DNA of 64,000 bases from JABCPE02 sp963518845 (GTDB lineage Bacteria; Bacteroidota; Bacteroidia; Flavobacteriales; Weeksellaceae): contig CAUQKV010000008.1 of the NCBI GenBank assembly GCA_963518845.1, positions 1 to 64,000 of the forward strand, read 5' to 3'. The number at the start of each line of letters is the position of its first letter. Position 1 is the first letter of the stretch. A program made the position numbers and the translations under genes. Below the pieces are notes generated by a model. It was given only the letters and a program-made list of their open reading frames with translations. It did not search any database and was not told where the DNA came from. Positions 53,029-61,762 of this stretch are shown piece by piece.

Positions 53029-54378
53029 ATGACAAATACAAGTCCGAAAACAGTAGCATTTCATACACTCGGGTGTAAGCTTAATTTTGCAGAAACATCT
53101 ACTATTGCGCGCCAGCTTATAGGGGCTGGATATGAGAAAGTGGAGTTTGATGACCCTGCGCAAGTCTATGTGATTAACACATGCTCAGTAACGGATAATG
53201 CCGATAAAGAGTGTAAGTTTCATGTGAAACGAGCAGTGAAGGCTAATCCAGATGGGCTGGTGGTGGTTTTGGGGTGTTATGCGCAGCTGAAGCCAGAGGA
53301 GATATCTGCAATAGAAGGCGTAGATTTGGTTTTAGGAGCGAAGGAGAAATTTAATTTGCTTAATTTCCTTGATGATTTAAGGAAGTCCGAAAGTTCAGCA
53401 CAGGTTCACTCTTGTGAAATAGAAGATGCAGATTTCTTTATAGGTTCTTATTCTATTGGAGACAGGACTCGCGCCTTTCTGAAAGTTCAGGATGGATGTG
53501 ATTACAAATGTACCTATTGTACAATTCCTATGGCAAGAGGGATTTCTCGTTCTGATACGATAGAAAATATTGTCAAAAATGCCCAGCAGATTGCCCAGCA
53601 GGATATTAAGGAAATTGTCCTCACGGGAGTGAATATTGGTGATTATGGAAAGGGCGAATTTGGGAATAAAAAACATGAACATACATTTTTGGATTTAGTG
53701 ACAGCACTAAATGAAGTGGATGGCATAGAACGAATCCGAATTTCTTCCATAGAGCCTAATTTGCTAAAAGATGAAACCATAGAACTTGTAGCAAAGAGCA
53801 AGAGTTTTGTGCCGCATTTTCATATTCCGTTGCAGTCGGGTTCAGATGAGATTTTGAAAAAAATGAAACGCCGTTATCTCACAGCTCTCTATACAAGCAG
53901 AGTGAATAAGATAAGGGAAATCCTTCCTGATGCAGCTATCGGTGTGGATGTAATCGTAGGCTTCCCAGGTGAGACCGAGGAGAAGTTTTTGGAAACTTAT
54001 AACTTTTTAGCGGAGTTGCCAATCAGCTACCTGCATGTATTTACATATTCTGAAAGGGACAATACGGAGGCGGTTAGCATGGAGGGTGTGGTTCCTATTT
54101 CGGAGAGAAAGAGAAGGAATAAAATGCTCAGAATTCTTTCTGAGAAGAAAAAAATGGCTTTCTATCAAACACAATTAGGCAAAGTTCTGCCTGTTCTTTG
54201 GGAGCATGAGGAGAAAAACGGAATGATGTTTGGTTTTACGGATAACTATGTCAGAGTTCAGAAACCATATGACGAAAAGTCCGTGAATAAAGTAGAAAGA
54301 GTGAAATTAGAAAAAATTTCAAAGGAAGGGAATGTAGTGGTTTCTAGTTCTTTTGAGGAATTTTTAACAAAAGTTTAA
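53029..54378 (+). CDS. mtaB: tRNA t6A37 methylthiotransferase MtaB
   Basis: Radical-SAM enzyme adding a methylthio group to t6A at position 37 of tRNAs reading ANN codons. The 449-residue product has the N-terminal cluster-binding Cys residues (TLGCKLNFAE, NTCSVTDNADKEC, LGCYAQLKP), the radical-SAM motif CDYKCTYC in VQDGCDYKCTYCTIPMARG, and a C-terminal TRAM-like segment (about 380-445). The FHV/KRA region near residue 65 contains a parS-like 16-mer at 53216-53231. A terminator follows the stop immediately. Confidence 0.94.
   Translation: MTNTSPKTVAFHTLGCKLNFAETSTIARQLIGAGYEKVEFDDPAQVYVINTCSVTDNADKECKFHVKRAVKANPDGLVVVLGCYAQLKPEEISAIEGVDLVLGAKEKFNLLNFLDDLRKSESSAQVHSCEIEDADFFIGSYSIGDRTRAFLKVQDGCDYKCTYCTIPMARGISRSDTIENIVKNAQQIAQQDIKEIVLTGVNIGDYGKGEFGNKKHEHTFLDLVTALNEVDGIERIRISSIEPNLLKDETIELVAKSKSFVPHFHIPLQSGSDEILKKMKRRYLTALYTSRVNKIREILPDAAIGVDVIVGFPGETEEKFLETYNFLAELPISYLHVFTYSERDNTEAVSMEGVVPISERKRRNKMLRILSEKKKMAFYQTQLGKVLPVLWEHEEKNGMMFGFTDNYVRVQKPYDEKSVNKVERVKLEKISKEGNVVVSSSFEEFLTKV
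53216..53231. other. parS-like sequence inside mtaB
   Basis: AGTTTCATGTGAAACG keeps the 14-base core GTTTCATGTGAAAC found in site 1, with both outer bases changed. It may be chance in coding sequence. Confidence 0.3.
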
Positions 54379-54412
54379 CCTCTATTGTCATTACAATGGA
54401 GGAAGTTTTTTT
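54379..54412 (+). terminator. terminator after mtaB
   Basis: CCTCTATTGT and ACAATGGAGG pair (one wobble) around a CATT loop, followed shortly by a T run. It begins right after the stop codon. Confidence 0.75.
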
Positions 54413-54443
54413 ATTTTAGTGGATTGAATTTTCTTAAAATATT

Positions 54444-55157
54444 ATGTCACAAAAAAGCACATACGGCGACAATGTCATCTCTTTAAGAGATGTAAAAATA
54501 GTTCAGAAGAACTTTACAGTTCTTTCTAATGTTAATCTGACCATAAAAAAAGGTAAGTTTAATTATCTCATTGGGAAAACAGGTTCTGGAAAAAGTAGCC
54601 TTCTCAAGGTTCTTTATGGACATCTTCCACTCCGTGAGGGAGAAGGAGAGGTGGTTGGTTTTGATTTGACAAAGCTAAAAGTATCCCGCATTCCTGATTT
54701 GAGAAGAAAACTGGGAATTATTTTCCAAGATTTCCAGTTGCTTATGGATAGAACGGTAGAGAAAAATCTTCTGTTTGTTTTAGAAGCTACGGGCTGGAAG
54801 GATAAAAATCTGATGGAGGAGAGAATAGATGATGTTCTCAGCAGTGTAGGAATGAAAACCAAAAAACACAAAATGCCTCACGAATTGTCTGGTGGAGAGC
54901 AGCAGCGTGTTGCTATAGCGAGAGCTTTGCTGAATCACCCTGAGCTTATCTTGGCAGACGAGCCTACGGGAAACCTAGACCCAGAGACTTCTAATGATAT
55001 TATGACTTTGCTAAGACAAGTGTCTGAGGAGAGAAATTGTGCTGTGCTGATGGCTACACATGATTATCATTTGATACAAAATTTCCCAGGGCAGGCTATC
55101 CGTTGTGAAGACGGGACGGTATCTGTTTTGCAGGATACAAGTATACTTTTTGAATAA
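54444..55157 (+). CDS. ftsE: FtsE-like ABC transporter ATPase
   Basis: A 237-residue ATPase with Walker A GKTGSGKSS (residues 44-52), the ABC signature LSGGEQQRVAIARALL near residue 144, Walker B LILADEPTGNLDP and the switch His in MATHDYHLI. Sequence style (VISLRDVKIVQKNFTVLSNVNL) matches FtsE of Bacteroidota, which with FtsX controls cell-wall hydrolases during division. ftsX is not adjacent here. LolD-like proteins are similar, so the symbol is probable rather than certain. Confidence 0.82.
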   Translation: MSQKSTYGDNVISLRDVKIVQKNFTVLSNVNLTIKKGKFNYLIGKTGSGKSSLLKVLYGHLPLREGEGEVVGFDLTKLKVSRIPDLRRKLGIIFQDFQLLMDRTVEKNLLFVLEATGWKDKNLMEERIDDVLSSVGMKTKKHKMPHELSGGEQQRVAIARALLNHPELILADEPTGNLDPETSNDIMTLLRQVSEERNCAVLMATHDYHLIQNFPGQAIRCEDGTVSVLQDTSILFE

Positions 55158-55314
55158 AAACAGGATTGATTTTAACTTTTTTCAATAAAAATCAAATTTA
55201 ATTGGTTAAATGATGTTAAATTGTGTAAAAATTTAGTTAAAACACAAATTTAATGCAATATCATTACTAAAAGCTCGTTTTTGATATTAGTAACCAATTA
55301 AATTTTTAAGAATT

Positions 55315-55581
55315 ATGAAAAAGTTAGTTTTTGCAAGTTTATTCCTTGCGTTAGGAACATTCGCAGTAAACGCACAGTCTACTCCATCAAAAAAGAAAGC
55401 TGAGCCTTCTAAGAAAACGGCTAAACAATCACCTAAGAAATCAGCTCAGCCTAATGAAGCAGAACACGCTGTTCCTGTTGCTCATGAAAGCGGAAGTCAT
55501 CCTTCAGTGGATAAAGAACAGCCAAAACAAAAGGAATCAGAGGATAAAAAGGAGGAACATCCTGTAAATCCACAGAAATAG
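55315..55581 (+). CDS. small exported lysine-rich protein
   Basis: An 88-residue protein with a clear signal peptide (MKKLVFASLFLALGTFAVNA), and a mature part that is almost entirely Lys, Ser, Pro, Glu and Gln (SKKKAEPSKKTAKQSPKKS). Such a composition implies no fixed fold; it may bind nucleic acid, lipopolysaccharide or metal. Similar short exported Lys-rich proteins are found in Chryseobacterium relatives without known function. A strong terminator follows at 55601-55633. Confidence 0.7.
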   Translation: MKKLVFASLFLALGTFAVNAQSTPSKKKAEPSKKTAKQSPKKSAQPNEAEHAVPVAHESGSHPSVDKEQPKQKESEDKKEEHPVNPQK

Positions 55582-55600
55582 ATTTTATTGTTTATCATAG

Positions 55601-55633
55601 ATAGCCACTTCTGAAAAGAAGTGGCTATTTTTT
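55601..55633. terminator. terminator between the lysine-rich protein gene and gltX
   Basis: ATAGCCACTTC and GAAGTGGCTAT form an 11-bp stem around TGAAAA, followed by T6. Confidence 0.85.
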
Positions 55634-55646
55634 ATAGGTAAATTCT

Positions 55647-55654
55647 TATCTTTG
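55647..55654 (+). promoter_or_regulatory. -7 box of gltX
   Basis: TATCTTTG fits TAnnTTTG, 18 bases before the gltX ATG at 55673. Confidence 0.45.
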
Positions 55655-55672
55655 CGCCCAAAGTTTTAAAAG

Positions 55673-57187
55673 ATGAGTAAAATTCGCGTTCGTTTTGCAC
55701 CGAGTCCTACGGGTCCTCTGCATCTTGGTGGAGTGAGAACAGCATTATACAATTACCTTTTTGCTAAAAGCCAAGGAGGAGATTTTATTTTAAGAATAGA
55801 AGATACAGATACTGCCCGCTATGTGGAGGGAGCAGAAGACTACATCATGGAGGCACTGGACTGGCTGGGAATACAGCCTGTGGAAAGTCCTAAAAAAGGA
55901 GGACCATATGCGCCGTACAGACAGTCTGAAAGAAGAGAAATCTATGATAAATATACAGAGGAAATTCTAAAAACGGATTATGCTTACTTGGCGTTTGACA
56001 CTCCAGAAGAGCTTGATAAAATCAGGCTGGAATACGAAGCCAAAGGAGAAGTTTTTTCTTATAATAATGTTACCAGAAACAGTCTGAGAAACAGTATCGC
56101 GCTTTCAAAAGATGAGGTGGAAAAACTTTTGGCTGAAAAAGTTCCTTTCGTGGTTCGGTTTAAAATGCCAGAAAACCGAGTGATGGAGCTTAGCGATATT
56201 ATCCGCGGAAATTTCAGCGTAAATACTGATACTCTGGATGATAAGGTTTTGGTAAAACAAGATGGGATGCCGACTTATCATTTCGCAAATATCATCGATG
56301 ACCACGAGATGCAGATTACCAATGTGATCCGTGGAGAAGAGTGGCTGCCGTCAATGGCTTTGCATGTATTGTTATACGAAGCCATGGGCTGGAAAGCACC
56401 AGAATTTGCGCATTTGCCACTGATACTAAAACCAGAAGGAAAAGGAAAACTCAGTAAAAGAGATGGTGATAAATTCGGGTTTCCTGTATTTCCGTTGAAT
56501 TTTACTGATAAAGAAACAGGCGCTGTATCCAAAGGATATCGTGAGGAAGGCTATTTCCCAGAAGCGTTTGTGAATTTCTTGGCACTTTTGGGCTGGTCGC
56601 CATCTGATGATAAAGAAATCTTGTCATTAGAAGAAATGGTTCAAGAATTTAATTTGCATAAAGTTCATAAATCTGGAGCGAGATTTAGCAAAGAAAAAGC
56701 CGAATGGTTTAACAGCCAATATCTTAAAATGAAAACAGATGAAGAGCTGCTAGTTTTACTCAAAGAGATAGAAGCAGTGAAAACTTCTGGAGTTAGCGAT
56801 GATAAGCTGATTACGATTATTGGGTTGATGAAAGAAAGAGCGGTTTTCGTGAAAGATATCTATGAACAAGGGCGGTTTTTCTTCTCGGCGCCAGCAGATT
56901 ATGATGAAAAAGCCATCAAAAAGGCGTGGGTAGACACCACAGGAGAACTTCTTGCAGAGTTTGCACAGAAATTAGAAAATGTGGATTTCCAATCAGAAAT
57001 TCTGAAAAATCTTATTCATGATTTCGCAGCCGAAAAAGAATTAGGAATGGGTAAAGTGATGATGCCGCTGCGTTTGGCTTTGGTGGGAGAACTGAAAGGA
57101 CCAGATGTTCCTGATATTATGAATATTATAGGAAAAGAAAAAACGATAGAACGAATCAAGAAATTGATAGAAACTCAAAAAAAATAA
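55673..57187 (+). CDS. gltX: glutamate-tRNA ligase
   Basis: Charges tRNA with glutamate. The 504-residue class I synthetase shows the HIGH-like motif in FAPSPTGPLHLGGVRTALYNY near residue 7, and the KMSKS-like GKLSKRDGDKFG near residue 260. An anticodon-binding helical domain occupies the last about 150 residues. No separate glutaminyl-tRNA synthetase or gatCAB is visible here. The gene is monocistronic or first of a transcript with accA, which has its own promoter. Confidence 0.96.
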   Translation: MSKIRVRFAPSPTGPLHLGGVRTALYNYLFAKSQGGDFILRIEDTDTARYVEGAEDYIMEALDWLGIQPVESPKKGGPYAPYRQSERREIYDKYTEEILKTDYAYLAFDTPEELDKIRLEYEAKGEVFSYNNVTRNSLRNSIALSKDEVEKLLAEKVPFVVRFKMPENRVMELSDIIRGNFSVNTDTLDDKVLVKQDGMPTYHFANIIDDHEMQITNVIRGEEWLPSMALHVLLYEAMGWKAPEFAHLPLILKPEGKGKLSKRDGDKFGFPVFPLNFTDKETGAVSKGYREEGYFPEAFVNFLALLGWSPSDDKEILSLEEMVQEFNLHKVHKSGARFSKEKAEWFNSQYLKMKTDEELLVLLKEIEAVKTSGVSDDKLITIIGLMKERAVFVKDIYEQGRFFFSAPADYDEKAIKKAWVDTTGELLAEFAQKLENVDFQSEILKNLIHDFAAEKELGMGKVMMPLRLALVGELKGPDVPDIMNIIGKEKTIERIKKLIETQKK

Positions 57188-57195
57188 ATTCATAT

Positions 57196-57223
57196 TTGAT
57201 TTTTAAATTTATTAGTATTTTTG
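57196..57223 (+). promoter_or_regulatory. accA promoter
   Basis: TTG at 57196-57198 and TATTTTTG at 57216-57223 are 17 bases apart, a good match to the Bacteroidota promoter, 30 bases before the accA ATG. Confidence 0.6.
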
Positions 57224-57253
57224 AAAACTCAAATATTATTCAAAATTAGAAAT

Positions 57254-58210
57254 ATGGAATACTTGGATTTTGAACAACCGATAAAAGAGTTGATGGAACA
57301 ATATGAAAAATGCGCCATCGTAGGCGAAGAAAGTGGAGTTGATGTTTCAGCAACTTGCAAACAGATAGAAGAAAAAATCATTAAGACTAAAAAGAAAATC
57401 TATGGCAACCTTACGCCATGGCAGAGAGTACAGCTTTCTCGCCATCCAGATAGACCCTATACATTGGACTATATCCACGGAATAGCGGATGAGGGCAGTG
57501 TTGTAGAGCTTCATGGCGATAGATGCTTTGCGGATGACCCAGCGATGATAGGAGCGATGATAAAAATAAATGGTCAAAGTGTGATGGTTATCGGGACACA
57601 AAAGGGAAGAACCACGAAGGAAAGACAATACAGAAGATTCGGAATGTCTAATCCTGATGGGTATCGTAAAGCTTTGAGACTGATGAAGCTGGCGGAGAAA
57701 TTTAATATGCCTATCGTGACTCTGATAGACACTCCTGGGGCTTATCCTGGTCTTGAGGCTGAGGAGAGAGGACAAGGTGAGGCTATTGCAAGAAATATTT
57801 TTGAAATGAGCCTTCTGAAAGTTCCTGTAATTGCTATTGTTATCGGTGAGGGAGCTAGTGGAGGAGCTTTGGGAATAGGTGTAGGGAATAAGGTTTATAT
57901 GATGGAAAATACTTGGTATTCAGTGATTTCGCCAGAGTCTTGTTCTTCTATTCTTTGGAGAAGCTGGGAATACAAAGAAACAGCTGCTGATACACTGAAA
58001 CTTACAGCGCAAGATATGCTGAAAGAAAAGTTAATAGACGGCATTATCACTGAACCGCTTGGTGGAGCTCACTATGACCCAGCAGAAGCATTTGCTAATG
58101 TAAAAGATACGATTTTAAAAAATATAAAAGCATATAAAGGCTTTACTGAAGATGAACTTGCTACACAAAGACAAGAAAAATTTGTAGCAATGGGACAATA
58201 CAAAGGATAA
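57254..58210 (+). CDS. accA: acetyl-CoA carboxylase carboxyltransferase subunit alpha
   Basis: Transfers the carboxyl group from biotin to acetyl-CoA with AccD, the first step of fatty-acid synthesis. The 318-residue product has MEYLDFEQPIKELMEQ at its start, LTPWQRVQLSRHPDRPYTLDYI near residue 60, and the crotonase-fold core VIGEGASGGALGIGVGNKVYM and SVISPESCSSILWRS. The TTG at 57221 that opens a longer frame lies inside the promoter, so the ATG at 57254 is the start. A terminator follows at 58217-58245. Confidence 0.96.
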   Translation: MEYLDFEQPIKELMEQYEKCAIVGEESGVDVSATCKQIEEKIIKTKKKIYGNLTPWQRVQLSRHPDRPYTLDYIHGIADEGSVVELHGDRCFADDPAMIGAMIKINGQSVMVIGTQKGRTTKERQYRRFGMSNPDGYRKALRLMKLAEKFNMPIVTLIDTPGAYPGLEAEERGQGEAIARNIFEMSLLKVPVIAIVIGEGASGGALGIGVGNKVYMMENTWYSVISPESCSSILWRSWEYKETAADTLKLTAQDMLKEKLIDGIITEPLGGAHYDPAEAFANVKDTILKNIKAYKGFTEDELATQRQEKFVAMGQYKG

Positions 58211-58216
58211 TTAAAT

Positions 58217-58245
58217 AAAAAAGCTGGAAAATTTTCCAGCTTTTT
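58217..58245. terminator. bidirectional terminator between accA and the downstream reverse gene
   Basis: AAAAAGCTGGAAAA and TTTTCCAGCTTTTT form a continuous palindrome with A and T tracts on the two sides. Confidence 0.85.
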
Positions 58246-58249
58246 ATTT

Positions 58250-58759
58250 TTATCTTACACCTAATGTTAATTGATAATCAGCATTGATGGTTCTTGATTG
58301 TTGGTAATTTCCTCCACATATCACGGAAGAAATAGTGTATGAACCTTTGTTTAAAGACATTCTTCCCGTAGAGTTTGCAGCGACATTGATATGATAATTA
58401 TTTTTCCCTGTAAAATTCACTACAATTGGGCATTTTGATAGGTTTTTGACAGTTACATATGCACTGTTTCCTTTGCTGCTTCCATTAAGTATTCTGGTAG
58501 CTTCCTCAGCAGTCTCTTGGTGACTTCTGTGATTGTTGGATTGATGAGAAGTTGAGGTCTGTGCTGAAGAACTACTGCTTCCTAAACGGGCTAACTTTCT
58601 TCTAAACTCAGGAGTTTTAGGGTGGTTAGGATAGTTCACTATGAAATTTGCAACCACCTTTGGGTCATTGGATTTTTCTGTCATTTCTATGGTATGTTGC
58701 GACTGAGCGAATATACCAGCAGACATAAATCCTAAAAGAAGTAAAATCGTTTTTTTCAT
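58250..58759 (-). CDS. exported protein, probably DUF6759 type
   Basis: A 169-residue product from the ATG at 58759 that opens a signal peptide (MKKTILLLLGFMSAGIFAQSQ). The frame extends nine residues upstream but without a signal. It has an early helical part (VVANFIVNYPNHPKTPEFRRKLA), a low-complexity Ser/His/Asn linker (SSSSSAQTSTSHQSNNHRSH) and a C-terminal beta-sandwich (VKNLSKCPIVVNFTGKN). This layout resembles chryseobacterial proteins labelled DUF6759; I am moderately sure of the label. Function unknown. It lies between accA and tsf on the opposite strand. Confidence 0.7.
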   Translation of the reverse strand: MKKTILLLLGFMSAGIFAQSQHTIEMTEKSNDPKVVANFIVNYPNHPKTPEFRRKLARLGSSSSSAQTSTSHQSNNHRSHQETAEEATRILNGSSKGNSAYVTVKNLSKCPIVVNFTGKNNYHINVAANSTGRMSLNKGSYTISSVICGGNYQQSRTINADYQLTLGVR

Positions 58760-58774
58760 CTTTATAAAAATTTG

Positions 58775-58782
58775 TATCTTTG
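58775..58782 (+). promoter_or_regulatory. -7 box of tsf
   Basis: TATCTTTG matches TAnnTTTG and lies 40 bases before the tsf ATG at 58823, in the gap shared with the divergent exported-protein gene. Confidence 0.5.
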
Positions 58783-58822
58783 CCAACTAATTATCTACAA
58801 AAATATAAAAAATATTATAATT

Positions 58823-59791
58823 ATGTATACACCAGTAGCAGCAGATGTAGCTAAACTAAGAAACACAACAGGTGCAGGAATGATGGACTGCAAAAAAGCT
58901 TTGGTAGAAGCTGAAGGGGATTTTGAAAAAGCCATCGAAATCCTTAGAAAAAAAGGACAAAAAATCGCAGCAAATAGAGCAGATAGAGAATCTACCGAAG
59001 GTGCTGTAATCGCAAGAGTAAATGAGGATAACACACTAGGTGCTATCATCTCTCTAAACTGCGAAACTGACTTCGTTGCTAAAAACGATGCTTTCGTAGA
59101 ATTGGCTTACGAATTAGCAGAACAAGCAATGAACTACGCTTCTAAAGAAGAGTTCTTGGCTTCTGATTTCCATGGAATTACAGTTGCTGAAAAACTAATC
59201 GAGCAAACAGGAGTTATCGGAGAGAAAATAGAAATCGGTGCATTTGAAAGAATCGAAGGACCTTTCTTGGCGGCTTATATCCACGCAGGAAACAAAATCG
59301 CAGCTATCACAGCATTGTCTGCTAAAGTAGACGGAGCAGCAGAAGCAGCGAGAAACATCAGTATGCAGGTAGCATCTATGAGCCCAGAAGTTCTTTCTTA
59401 CAAAGATTTCTCTCCTGAGTTTATAGCAGCAGAAACAGATGCAAGAATTGCAGCAATCGAGAAAGATAATGAGGAGCTTGTAAGACTTGGAAAACCATTG
59501 AAAAATGTTCCTAAATATGTTTCTTATGCACAGTTGACAGAGCATGTTCTAAAACAAGCAGAAGAAGATGCAAAAGCTGAATTGAAAGCTGAAGGTAAGC
59601 CAGAACAAATCTGGGATAAAATCTTACCTGGTAAAGTTCAGAGATTCATCAGCGATAACACTTCTCTAGACCAAGAGAAAGCATTACTTGACCAAAACTA
59701 CATTAAAGACGGAGACATGAAGGTTTCTCAATATGTGAAATCTGTAAATCCAGATCTTGAAGTAGTAAGATTTGTAAGAGTTTCTCTTTAA
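58823..59791 (+). CDS. tsf: elongation factor Ts
   Basis: Nucleotide-exchange factor for EF-Tu. The 322-residue product shows the N-terminal UBA-like signature VAKLRNTTGAGMMDCKKALVEA near residue 9 and NCETDFVAKNDAFVELA near residue 76. The frame extends 17 residues upstream to 58772 but overlaps the -7 box, so the ATG at 58823 is the start. The usual partner rpsB is not upstream: the neighbour is the exported-protein gene on the other strand. A terminator at 59811-59846 ends the gene. Confidence 0.96.
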   Translation: MYTPVAADVAKLRNTTGAGMMDCKKALVEAEGDFEKAIEILRKKGQKIAANRADRESTEGAVIARVNEDNTLGAIISLNCETDFVAKNDAFVELAYELAEQAMNYASKEEFLASDFHGITVAEKLIEQTGVIGEKIEIGAFERIEGPFLAAYIHAGNKIAAITALSAKVDGAAEAARNISMQVASMSPEVLSYKDFSPEFIAAETDARIAAIEKDNEELVRLGKPLKNVPKYVSYAQLTEHVLKQAEEDAKAELKAEGKPEQIWDKILPGKVQRFISDNTSLDQEKALLDQNYIKDGDMKVSQYVKSVNPDLEVVRFVRVSL

Positions 59792-59810
59792 TTAAAATTA
59801 AAATTTATTC

Positions 59811-59846
59811 AATTCCTCTCAGCTTTTCAGCTAAGAGGAATTTTTA
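59811..59846 (+). terminator. terminator after tsf
   Basis: AATTCCTCT and AGAGGAATT are 9-bp arms, with an inner AGC/GCT pairing, followed by a T-rich tract. Confidence 0.8.
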
Positions 59847-59925
59847 TTTTATAACATATATTTTTTTATAAAAACTTTGTGATAAATATCAGCACTTGAA
59901 ATCATCTTCGTATCGTTTTTATTGT

Positions 59926-59933
59926 TAATTTTG
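59926..59933 (+). promoter_or_regulatory. -7 box of the methyltransferase-binding protein operon
   Basis: TAATTTTG fits TAnnTTTG, 38 bases before the ATG at 59972. No well-spaced -33 is seen. Confidence 0.35.
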
Positions 59934-59971
59934 CTAACAAAATATACTTTTTTAACACTAAATAGAAGAAA

Positions 59972-60715
59972 ATGAGCGAAATAAGTGAAATAATCAGAGA
60001 TTACTGGACGGAGCGCTCCAGAACATACAGCGATTCCACATTGCAGGAGCTTTATGGAGACAATGCCCAGAACTGGGAAAATATTCTCTATGGAGATATT
60101 GATAAGAACCAGAATTTGAAGATATTAGACATAGGAACAGGGCCTGGGATGTTTGCGGTGCTGCTGGGAAGAAATCCGAATTTTGAAGTGTCCGCAGTAG
60201 ATTCCAGCAAAGGAATGATAGAGCAGGCGACGCAGAATGCACAGAAATTCGGCGCGAAGGTGAATTTCCAGCTGCTCGATGCGCAGCAGCTGCCTTTTGA
60301 GGATGATACCTTTGATGTGATTGTCACTAGAAATGTGACTTGGAATCTTCCTCACCCGAAAGATGCTTACAAAGAATGGAAAAGAGTACTGAAAAAAGGA
60401 GGAAAAATGATAAATTTTGATTCCAATTGGTATTCTTATCTCTTTGATGAAAATCTTCAAAAATACCACGAAGAACACCCAGATAAGAAACTCCAAGAAG
60501 CCTTGCCAGACGGAATGGAAGCACGAATGGAAAATATCGCAAAAACGCTTCCGCTTTCCAAAGAGAGAAGACCTGCTTGGGATGTTAATTGTCTTTTGGA
60601 TTTAGGGTTTTCTAAAATGGCTTTCGATTATAATATTAATGATGAAGTCTATGACAAGGAGCATCAGGAAATCAATGCTTACGCACCAATGTTTAGAATT
60701 ATCGCTGTTAAATAA
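59972..60715 (+). CDS. class I SAM-dependent methyltransferase
   Basis: A 247-residue protein with the SAM-binding motif ILDIGTGPGMFAVLLG near residue 51, the acidic strand end SAVDSSKGMI, LLDAQQLPFEDDTFDVIVTRN (motifs III-IV) and MINFDSNWYSY. It is of the methyltransferase-11 type acting on small molecules. It lies 20 bases before a periplasmic metal/cofactor binding lipoprotein and is probably co-transcribed. Such pairs are seen with metallophore or corrinoid genes. The rest of such a pathway is absent, so this is only a hint. Confidence 0.85.
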   Translation: MSEISEIIRDYWTERSRTYSDSTLQELYGDNAQNWENILYGDIDKNQNLKILDIGTGPGMFAVLLGRNPNFEVSAVDSSKGMIEQATQNAQKFGAKVNFQLLDAQQLPFEDDTFDVIVTRNVTWNLPHPKDAYKEWKRVLKKGGKMINFDSNWYSYLFDENLQKYHEEHPDKKLQEALPDGMEARMENIAKTLPLSKERRPAWDVNCLLDLGFSKMAFDYNINDEVYDKEHQEINAYAPMFRIIAVK

Positions 60716-60735
60716 TGATAAATTAAATTTAAATT

Positions 60736-61731
60736 ATGCATAAAATATTTTGTTCAGTTGCACTAGGAGCACTCATTTTGTCTTGCTCAGGGAAGAAAGA
60801 ATCAGTAGATAATAAGGCGCAGGCTAACGCTCCTAAAATGGAAAAAGTGGAATACATCTATCACGATGGAACCAGAGATCTGAAAGTATCCATCACTACA
60901 CCGCCGCAGCGTGCAGCTCTTTTTACACCTCATATGACAGAGATGCTTTTGGCATTAGGTCTAGGCGATAGAATAGTGGTGGGAACTACGGAAGGCCCTG
61001 TTTCCAAGCAGTTTGAAAAGGAGTATGAGAAAGTTCCAGATGAATATAAATTCATAGGACATAGTTTTAAAATGACCAAAGAGGCTTTCCTTCTCAGAGA
61101 GCCAGATTTCGTGTCTAGTGATGGAGACCTTAGCTCAGAATCTACTGGTTCGCCAGAGGAACTTTTGGCTCAGGGAATAGCGCCATTTACACCAAAAACC
61201 ATCCAGACTCCAAACGCTACGATAGAAACTGTGTATGAGGATTTCTATATGCTGGGAAAAATCTTTAATGTAAATGACAAAGCGAAGGAAGTGGTAGAGG
61301 GAATGAAATCCAAACTTGCCGAGGCTAAAAAAACATTCGTAGTTAAACCTGAAAACGAAAAGAAAAAAGTAATGATACTTTCTTCTATTAACAATGGAAT
61401 TTGGGTTTTCTCTTCTTTGGCAGCGGATTTGGTTCATCAGGCAGGAGGTGTCAATATTTATGAAGATGCAGGGACAGCCTATGAGTTCGTATCTTTTGAG
61501 AGTGTGGTGCATAGAAATCCAGATGTGATTTTCATCACAGACACGCAGTCTAGAAATATGACTCCCGAAGAAAAAGCGAATTTCATCAAAAATCACCCAA
61601 TATTGAAAGATATCAACGCGGTGAAGAATAATCAGATTTATGAAGTGAATTTTGCGGATGTTTCACCTGGGGTTAGAAATGTAGATTTTATCATCAGATT
61701 AAATAAAGTTCTTTACCAAGGAGGAAAATAG
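60736..61731 (+). CDS. ABC transporter substrate-binding lipoprotein (PF01497 type)
   Basis: A 331-residue lipoprotein (lipobox LILSC, Cys near residue 17) of the periplasmic-binding-protein-2 family that holds iron-siderophore, heme or corrinoid ligands. Family features are PPQRAALFTPHMTEMLLALGLGDRIVVGT near residue 55, REPDFVSSDG near residue 123, the second lobe VMILSSINNGIWVF, and RNPDVIFITDT. No permease or ATPase gene is next to it in this window. Downstream is an inverted repeat and the alsT-like gene. Confidence 0.87.
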   Translation: MHKIFCSVALGALILSCSGKKESVDNKAQANAPKMEKVEYIYHDGTRDLKVSITTPPQRAALFTPHMTEMLLALGLGDRIVVGTTEGPVSKQFEKEYEKVPDEYKFIGHSFKMTKEAFLLREPDFVSSDGDLSSESTGSPEELLAQGIAPFTPKTIQTPNATIETVYEDFYMLGKIFNVNDKAKEVVEGMKSKLAEAKKTFVVKPENEKKKVMILSSINNGIWVFSSLAADLVHQAGGVNIYEDAGTAYEFVSFESVVHRNPDVIFITDTQSRNMTPEEKANFIKNHPILKDINAVKNNQIYEVNFADVSPGVRNVDFIIRLNKVLYQGGK

Positions 61732-61762
61732 AATATTGTTTGAGAATAGTTGTGTAAATTTC

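Noticed and set aside
60716..60735. Cobalamin riboswitch before the binding lipoprotein
   Set aside because: Only 20 bases separate it from the methyltransferase gene, and the 180-base leader before that gene shows no B12-box-like element.
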